Of a DNA stretch of 18,243 bases, positions 13,704-18,243 are shown one piece after another (within the stretch, counting starts at the first letter, position 1; the number at the start of each line of letters is the position of its first letter). Location of the stretch: contig PLSY01000336.1 in the NCBI GenBank assembly GCA_003164275.1, positions 7,101 through 25,343 of the forward strand, written 5' to 3'. The notes under the pieces were generated by a model that was given only the letters and a program-made list of their open reading frames with translations, was not told the origin of the DNA and did no database searches. The stretch is from Acidimicrobiaceae bacterium. GTDB lineage: Bacteria; Actinomycetota; Acidimicrobiia; Acidimicrobiales; RAAP-2. The position numbers were made by a program, and so were the translations under genes.

Positions 13704-14615
13704 ATGTCGGGTGATGGAGGGAATGCAGCCGTCCCCGCCCCGGTGCCCGAGGCCGCCGCCGGGCCTCGACAGGCTCTTGGGTCCATCCACTGGGACTCTG
13801 CCCTGGTCGACGGCCGCCGGGTCCGCTACGGGGTGGTCGGAACCGGTCCCGCCGCACTGTTCCTCCATGGCTGGGGCCTGAGGCCGAACGGATACCGGCG
13901 GACCATCGCCTCCATGAGCCGGGCCGGTTGCCGTGTGTACGCGCCATGCCTCCCCGGATTCGGTGGGACGAGGGAGCTGGATGCCGACCAACGGACATTC
14001 GCCGGCTATGCCGCCTGGGTGGACGGGTTCCTCGATGCGGTGGGGGTATCCGACGTCTCCCTGGTCGCCGGGCACTCGTTCGGCGGAGGGGTGGCTGCCG
14101 CCTTCACCTATCAGCGGCCCGATCGAGTCGCTGCCCTGCTGTTGGCCAATGCCATCGGCAGCCCGACCTGGGCCCTGTTCCCCGATGAGGTGCGCACCAT
14201 GATGCAGCGCCCGTTTTGGGACTGGGGCCGTCACTTCACCACCGACCTCCTGCACTCGCCCCGGCTCCTCCGGCTCCTGCCCACGCTGCTCGAGGACTTC
14301 ATCCCCAATCTGATGAGCAATCCGGTCGCCATGTTTCGCACCAGTGCGTTCATTCGGCGTGCCGACCTGGTCCACGAAGTGGAGGCCATCGCGGCCAAGG
14401 GAATCCCGGTGACCGTGGTCTGGTCCGATCGGGACGGTCTCGTCCCCCGCTCAGCCTTCGACGAGCTGCGCCACGCTGCCGGTGTCGACGGGGTGGTGGT
14501 GGACGGTGCCCACGCCTGGCTCCTGGCCGATCCGGACATCTTCGGCGAGCTGGCCATCAGCGCGTTGGTCGACTCGGGGGTCTTGACTGCCCGTTCCTCC
14601 CCGTTCACGGCCTGA
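13704..14615 (+). CDS. Alpha/beta hydrolase
   Basis: 303 residues. The oxyanion loop is ALFLHGWGLRP (51-61) and the nucleophile elbow is VAGHSFGGGVA with Ser125. The acid is probably in WSDRDGLVP and the catalytic His in VVDGAHAWLL. A cap region (about 150-230) is rich in Phe, Leu and Arg. The frame is open from 13644, but the ATG at 13704 follows GGAGG after three bases, and upstream residues show no similarity. The first 25 residues are Ala/Pro-rich and lack the features of a signal peptide, so it is probably cytoplasmic. The substrate cannot be told. It is 33 bases upstream of the NUDIX gene in the same direction, but that gene has its own -10-like hexamer. It is not closely similar to the hydrolase at 1943-2755. 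Confidence 0.88.
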   Translation: MSGDGGNAAVPAPVPEAAAGPRQALGSIHWDSALVDGRRVRYGVVGTGPAALFLHGWGLRPNGYRRTIASMSRAGCRVYAPCLPGFGGTRELDADQRTFAGYAAWVDGFLDAVGVSDVSLVAGHSFGGGVAAAFTYQRPDRVAALLLANAIGSPTWALFPDEVRTMMQRPFWDWGRHFTTDLLHSPRLLRLLPTLLEDFIPNLMSNPVAMFRTSAFIRRADLVHEVEAIAAKGIPVTVVWSDRDGLVPRSAFDELRHAAGVDGVVVDGAHAWLLADPDIFGELAISALVDSGVLTARSSPFTA

Positions 14616-14636
14616 GCCCGACGGCCGGCGCAGCGG

Positions 14637-14642
14637 TAGCCT
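14637..14642 (+). promoter_or_regulatory. -10-like hexamer of a probable leaderless NUDIX transcript
   Basis: TAGCCT lies six bases before the ATG at 14649 and there is no ribosome binding site between. This is the spacing expected when transcription starts at the first base of the start codon, common in actinobacteria. Confidence 0.4.
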
Positions 14643-14648
14643 GAACCC

Positions 14649-15563
14649 ATGGGTGTCCCGATCCGAGATGCGGCCACGGTCATGGTGGTCCGCGATGCTG
14701 TCGACGAGCAGGGCGCGCCGTCGGTCGAGGTGTGCATGCTTCGGCGGAACCTGAGCTCGGAGTTCCTGTCCGGCGCCTACGTGTTCCCCGGTGGCTCGGT
14801 GGACCCCGAGGATCGGGGTGCGCCGGCTGAGGCTCTGTGCCGGGGCAGGACCGATGCCGAAGCGAGCGCACTGCTCGGGGTCGCTTCTGGGGGACTGGCC
14901 TTTTGGGTTGCCGCCCTTCGGGAGTGCTTCGAAGAGGCCGGCGTGATGCTGGCTCGGCGGAGGGACGACGATCACCCTGACGGCGGTCCGTTCGTCGACA
15001 CCCGCGCCCCCGACGTGGCGGCCCGGTTCGCCACCTACCGGGACGCCGTGAATGACGGCAGCACCCGCTTGCTCGACGTTTGTGAACGAGAAGGCCTGGT
15101 CCTGGCGGCCGACACCGTTCACTACGTGAGCCATTGGATCACCCCCGAACTGGCGCCCAAGCGATACGACACCCGGTTCTTCATCACCGCCGCCCCTCCT
15201 GACCAGGTGGCCCGCCACGACGACGGAGAGACCATCGCCAGCATCTGGGTCAGGGCCGCAGATGCCCTCGACCGTCACGCCAAGGGCGAGCTCGACCTGC
15301 TGCACCCGACGGTTGCCAACCTGTCGAGCATCCAGCCGTTCCACACGACTGCCGAGGTCATGGCGTGGGCTTCGGGGGTCACTGAGGTGCCGACGATCAT
15401 GCCCATCGTGGTGTTCGAGGACGGTCGGGCCCTCGTGCTCCGCCCTGGCGACGAGGGCTACGCCGAAGCCCTGGCCGATCGTCGGGCCTCGGGCTCGGAG
15501 ATGGACGAGGAGCTCTCCGAGGCGGCCAAGTCGATCTGGGGGCCGAAGCCCGACGCCACCTGA
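14649..15563 (+). CDS. NUDIX hydrolase, NUDT19-like
   Basis: 304 residues. The NUDIX fold begins RDAATVMVVRDA, and the signature is split: YVFPGGSVDPED (44-55) carries the first glycines. After an insert of about 35 residues, AALRECFEEAGVML (88-101) supplies the Arg-Glu and Glu-Glu metal-binding helix. This interrupted NUDIX box and the overall length are typical of the NUDT19/RP2-like group, whose characterised members hydrolyse the diphosphate bond of CoA and acyl-CoA esters. The C-terminal third contains a conserved-looking helical region with HPTVANL. The substrate here is inferred from the subfamily only. There is no ribosome binding site before the ATG. It converges on mrp with 25 bases between the genes. 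Confidence 0.88.
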   Translation: MGVPIRDAATVMVVRDAVDEQGAPSVEVCMLRRNLSSEFLSGAYVFPGGSVDPEDRGAPAEALCRGRTDAEASALLGVASGGLAFWVAALRECFEEAGVMLARRRDDDHPDGGPFVDTRAPDVAARFATYRDAVNDGSTRLLDVCEREGLVLAADTVHYVSHWITPELAPKRYDTRFFITAAPPDQVARHDDGETIASIWVRAADALDRHAKGELDLLHPTVANLSSIQPFHTTAEVMAWASGVTEVPTIMPIVVFEDGRALVLRPGDEGYAEALADRRASGSEMDEELSEAAKSIWGPKPDAT

Positions 15564-15588
15564 GGCCCCGAAGCGCTGGACCCAACGC

Positions 15589-16812
15589 CTAGGGAGCCGC
15601 CGCCTCGACCAGGATGTCGCCGGCGGCCACGGCGGCCTCGACCCGTTCCAGCATGCGGACGCTGCAGCCGTCCATGCCCGCAACCGGGGCGATGGTGGTG
15701 ATGACCGCCTCGGCGATGCCGTCGAACACCTCGGCCAAGGGACCGTCCTCCAAGGCCACCGGTGTGCCCGCGTCGCCGCCGGCCGCCACCGAGGGGTGCA
15801 GGGGGATCTTGCCGATCAGCGGCACGCCGACGTCAGCGGCCAGTCGGGCGCCGCCGCCCGAACCGAACAAGGCATAGGACGTGCCGTGCTCGCAGACGAA
15901 GTCGCTCATGTTCTCTATGACCCCGGCCACCCGCAGGTAGCCCTTGCGGGCCATGTCGGCGGTGCGGGCAGCCACCTTCTGGGCGGCTACCGGGGGGGTG
16001 GTCACGACGATGACCTCGGTGCGGGGCAGCATACGGGCCAGGCCCATTTGGATGTCTCCCGTCCCCGGCGGCATGTCGATCAGCAGATAGTCGAGGTCCC
16101 CCCAATGGACGTCCTCCAAGAACTGCTGCACGGCCCGGTTAAGGATCAGCCCCCGCCACATGATGGCGCTGTCCTCATCGGCTAGGAACCCCATGGACAG
16201 CACCCGCAGCACCCCTGGGCCGACGTGCCGCTCGAGGGGCACCATCTTCTTGTCCCGGGCTTCCACCTCGCCTTGCATGCCGAGGAGGCGAGGGACGGAG
16301 AAGCCCCAGATATCGGCGTCGAGGACCCCGACGGTGAGCCCTCTGCGGGCGAGGGCCACGGCCAGGTTGACGGTGACTGAGCTCTTTCCCACTCCGCCTT
16401 TGCCCGAAGCGATGGCGATCACCCGTGCCGAGTCGGGGATGTCGGTGGCCGGAGCCGGGTCCCGGGCCAAGAGGCGTGCTCGGGCCATGACCACCTTGCG
16501 CTGCTCGGCGTCCATGACCCCGGTGGTGACGACCACCGATCGGACGCCGGGAATGGCTCCGACATGGGTGTCCACATCGGCTTGGATCTGGCCTCGCAGG
16601 GGGCATCCGGCGATGGTGAGAGCTACTTGGACCTCGACATCCCCACCATCGGCGATGCGCACGCCGGTCACCATGCCGAGTTCGACGATGTCGGCGCCGA
16701 GCTCGGGGTCGATCACCCCTCTCAGGGCAGCACGAACCGTCGCCTCTGAGAGACTGGGCTGGGGGTCCGCCGGAGCGGGGGACTCGCCGGCACTGGTGTC
16801 AGGCCTGGTCAC
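15589..16812 (-). CDS. mrp: Mrp/ApbC-family Fe-S cluster carrier ATPase
   Basis: 407 residues. An N-terminal MIP18/DUF59 domain (about 21-100, VIDPELGADIVELGMV, with Cys70 in TIAGCPL) is fused to the P-loop domain. The deviant Walker A motif is SGKGGVGKSS (about 136-145), switch I is LDADIWGFSVPRLLG, and switch II is LLIDMPPGTGDIQ. The family carries and delivers Fe-S clusters as a dimer. The usual CxxC that holds the bridging cluster after ENMS is here VCEHG, with only Cys307; the second Cys is Gly310. The GTG at 16812 has no ribosome binding site but has TAGAAT seven bases upstream, suggesting a leaderless transcript. It is divergent from the ErpA/HesB gene, consistent with a shared role in cluster traffic. 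Confidence 0.93.
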   Translation of the reverse strand: MTRPDTSAGESPAPADPQPSLSEATVRAALRGVIDPELGADIVELGMVTGVRIADGGDVEVQVALTIAGCPLRGQIQADVDTHVGAIPGVRSVVVTTGVMDAEQRKVVMARARLLARDPAPATDIPDSARVIAIASGKGGVGKSSVTVNLAVALARRGLTVGVLDADIWGFSVPRLLGMQGEVEARDKKMVPLERHVGPGVLRVLSMGFLADEDSAIMWRGLILNRAVQQFLEDVHWGDLDYLLIDMPPGTGDIQMGLARMLPRTEVIVVTTPPVAAQKVAARTADMARKGYLRVAGVIENMSDFVCEHGTSYALFGSGGGARLAADVGVPLIGKIPLHPSVAAGGDAGTPVALEDGPLAEVFDGIAEAVITTIAPVAGMDGCSVRMLERVEAAVAAGDILVEAAAP

Positions 16813-16819
16813 TTCGCCA

Positions 16820-16825
16820 ATTCTA
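16820..16825 (-). promoter_or_regulatory. -10-like hexamer of a probable leaderless mrp transcript
   Basis: On the minus strand TAGAAT is followed by seven bases and the GTG start of mrp at 16812. No ribosome binding site lies between, so the messenger RNA would begin at or next to the start codon. Confidence 0.45.
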
Positions 16826-16985
16826 CCGGCGATCGGCTACAGGCCGCCCGGATGGGTGTATCGCTCCCATCTCCGCGCGGGTACGATTGGCGCCAGACAT
16901 GACCCATCGTGATGGCAGGCCCGGACCGTGGTTGCCGATGGTCGAGTGTGACGCATGATTTTTTCGTGAAACCAGGAGGAGCGCC

Positions 16986-17351
16986 ATGAGCACCACCATG
17001 CAGAACGTCAGCATCGGGAAGAAGCCGAGCCCGGTCACGCTGACCGATTTCGCGGCGACCAAGGTGGCCGAGCTGCTGGCTCAAGAGGATGTCGAAAATC
17101 TCGCCCTCCGGGTGGCTGTCCGCCCAGGTGGGTGCTCCGGCTTCAGCTACGAGATGTTCTTCGACGCCGACGTGGCCGAGGACGACGTGGTACGGGAGTT
17201 CGGCACCGTGCGGGTCGTGGTGGACCAGACCAGCGCCGACCTGCTGAAGGGGTCGACGCTCGACTACAGCGACGGCCTGCAGGGCGCCGGGTTCCACGTG
17301 ACGAACCCGAACGCCACCCGCACCTGCGGCTGCGGTTCCTCCTTCAGCTGA
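16986..17351 (+). CDS. erpA: A-type Fe-S carrier protein (ErpA/HesB/IscA family)
   Basis: 121 residues, the usual family length. The three cluster-binding cysteines are present: Cys50 in RPGGCSGFSY, and Cys114 and Cys116 in TRTCGCGSSF. These proteins accept [2Fe-2S] or [4Fe-4S] clusters from the assembly scaffold and hand them to target enzymes in the cytoplasm. The start is firm: AGGAGG (16974-16979) lies six bases before the ATG. A TACGAT hexamer at 16882-16887 could be its -10, giving a leader of nearly 100 bases. The [2Fe-2S] oxidoreductase gene begins 19 bases after the stop, so the carrier may serve that enzyme directly. Which subtype (ErpA, IscA or HesB) it is cannot be settled by eye. 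Confidence 0.93.
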   Translation: MSTTMQNVSIGKKPSPVTLTDFAATKVAELLAQEDVENLALRVAVRPGGCSGFSYEMFFDADVAEDDVVREFGTVRVVVDQTSADLLKGSTLDYSDGLQGAGFHVTNPNATRTCGCGSSFS

Positions 17352-17370
17352 TCCCCGAAGCACCGAACCC

Positions 17371-18243
17371 CTGATCCGGCTCCGCGTCAACGGCGCCGAC
17401 GTCGAGGTCCCCGACGACGGCGCGTCCCTGCTCGAGGTCCTGCGCGAGGAACTCGGGCTCCGGTCGCTCAAGGACGGGTGCAGCCCCCAGGGCCAGTGCG
17501 GATGCTGCACGGTGTGGGTCGACGGGGCCCCACGCGTCGCCTGCGTCACCCCGGCCCGACGCCTCGACGGCCGGGAAGTCACCACGCTCGACGGACTGCC
17601 GGATCCCATGAGGCAGGCGTGGGCGGAGGCCCTGGTGGCCACGGGCGGCAGTCAGTGCGGATTCTGCACCCCGGGCATCGTCATGCGCCTGGCCGCCCTC
17701 GCGGACACCGCCCCCGTGGGCCGCGACGCCGTCGACCAGGCCCTGCTGGCGCTCCGGTGCCGGTGCACGGGATGGCAGACGATCGCCGAGGCGGCGGACC
17801 GGGTGGTGGGCGCCGGCACGTCGGCCGGAGGCGCCGGGCCGGCAACCCGGGACCTCGACGCGGCCGCCGCCCGGGCCGCACTCGAGGGCGGGGTGGCCCA
17901 GCGGGTCGGCCCGGCCGTGGTCCTGGGCGACGGCGGGTTCGCCGACGACGGCAGCCCGTCCGACGCCCTGGTGGCCGTGGTGGACGGCGACGGCTACGCG
18001 GTGGCCGGGTCCCTCTCCGGGGCCCGGGCACTGGCCGGCAAGGTCCAGGGCCGGAGCACGACCGTCCCGCTCGCCCACCCGGTCGACCTACCCGGAGGCG
18101 AGTGGGCGGTCACCCTCGCCACCACCTGGGTCGAGCCCGCCTACGTCGAGCCGGACGCCTCGTGGTGCGCGCCCGGCGGCGTGCCGGCCTCGCCCTACGG
18201 GAACGGCGGATCGTTCGGCGGCAAGCTCCACTCGCCGGTGGCC
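17371..18243 (+). CDS. Xanthine dehydrogenase-family [2Fe-2S] protein fused to a molybdopterin-domain-like region (3' end outside window)
   Basis: 291 codons lie in the window and the frame runs off the right edge. A plant-type [2Fe-2S] ferredoxin domain holds Cys37, Cys43, Cys46 and Cys58 (DGCSPQGQCGCCTVWVDG). The helical second [2Fe-2S] domain has Cys96 and Cys99 (SQCGFCTPG) and Cys130 and Cys132 (LRCRCTGW). These are the small-subunit domains of xanthine dehydrogenase, CO dehydrogenase and aldehyde oxidase. After a linker, residues about 165-291 end in YGNGGSFGGKLHSPV, recalling the Gly-rich GGxFGGK motif of the molybdopterin subunit, so a fused polypeptide is likely. No ATG, GTG or TTG occurs in frame between the stop at 17299 and the first ferredoxin strand. 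CTG at 17371, giving (M)IRLRVNGADVEVP, is the best start. Confidence 0.85.
   Translation, partial: MIRLRVNGADVEVPDDGASLLEVLREELGLRSLKDGCSPQGQCGCCTVWVDGAPRVACVTPARRLDGREVTTLDGLPDPMRQAWAEALVATGGSQCGFCTPGIVMRLAALADTAPVGRDAVDQALLALRCRCTGWQTIAEAADRVVGAGTSAGGAGPATRDLDAAAARAALEGGVAQRVGPAVVLGDGGFADDGSPSDALVAVVDGDGYAVAGSLSGARALAGKVQGRSTTVPLAHPVDLPGGEWAVTLATTWVEPAYVEPDASWCAPGGVPASPYGNGGSFGGKLHSPVA

Noticed and set aside
14451..15683. Minus-strand open frame of 410 codons opposite the NUDIX gene
   Set aside because: Shadow of the NUDIX and hydrolase coding strands. No domain, ribosome binding site or sensible composition.

Overview
The window looks like chromosomal DNA of a high-GC actinobacterium. Supporting points are a WhiB-type Fe-S regulator, an actinobacterial single-domain RsbW-like ATPase, an ArsA/Get3 ATPase pair next to whiB as in mycobacteria, VKOR instead of DsbB, and several genes that look leaderless. 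A member of class Acidimicrobiia is my best guess, but that is inference. There is no sign of phage, insertion sequence, plasmid or CRISPR.

Left part (1-5540): the 5' end of an aldo/keto reductase leaves the window on the minus strand. Next come an RsbW-like anti-sigma ATPase gene (plus), a membrane-anchored L,D-transpeptidase and an alpha/beta hydrolase (minus), a decayed 3' remnant of a zinc alcohol dehydrogenase, a small unknown gene (plus), and a PAS-GAF-SpoIIE phosphatase gene (minus) that is split by a one-base frameshift. The ATPase and the phosphatase are the two halves of a typical partner-switching stress circuit.

Middle (5540-10960): a second aldo/keto reductase, then a minus-strand run read from right to left. 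It holds two ArsA/Get3-like ATPases, a receiver-only response regulator, a CorC/HlyC-type CBS protein, and tRNA-Pro(CGG) with a strong terminator. A WhiB gene with a recognisable promoter is divergent from this run. The ATPase pair next to whiB matches the Rv3680-Rv3679/whiB4 neighbourhood of mycobacteria.

Redox cluster (10985-13499, minus): DUF929 thioredoxin-like protein, VKOR, DUF929 thioredoxin-like protein. Two paralogous membrane-anchored CPxC proteins flank a quinone-linked disulfide-generating enzyme, which suggests a dedicated extracytoplasmic disulfide relay. This is the most interesting system in the window.

Right part (13700-18243): an alpha/beta hydrolase and a NUDT19-like NUDIX hydrolase (plus), an Mrp/ApbC Fe-S carrier ATPase (minus), and, divergent from it, an ErpA/HesB A-type Fe-S carrier. 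The ErpA gene is followed after 19 bases by a xanthine-dehydrogenase-like [2Fe-2S] protein that runs off the end. That last gene has no ATG, GTG or TTG start; a CTG is the only sensible choice. Its body is distinctly richer in G+C than the rest. Fe-S supply (Mrp, ErpA) and Fe-S use (WhiB, the oxidoreductase) recur across this half.
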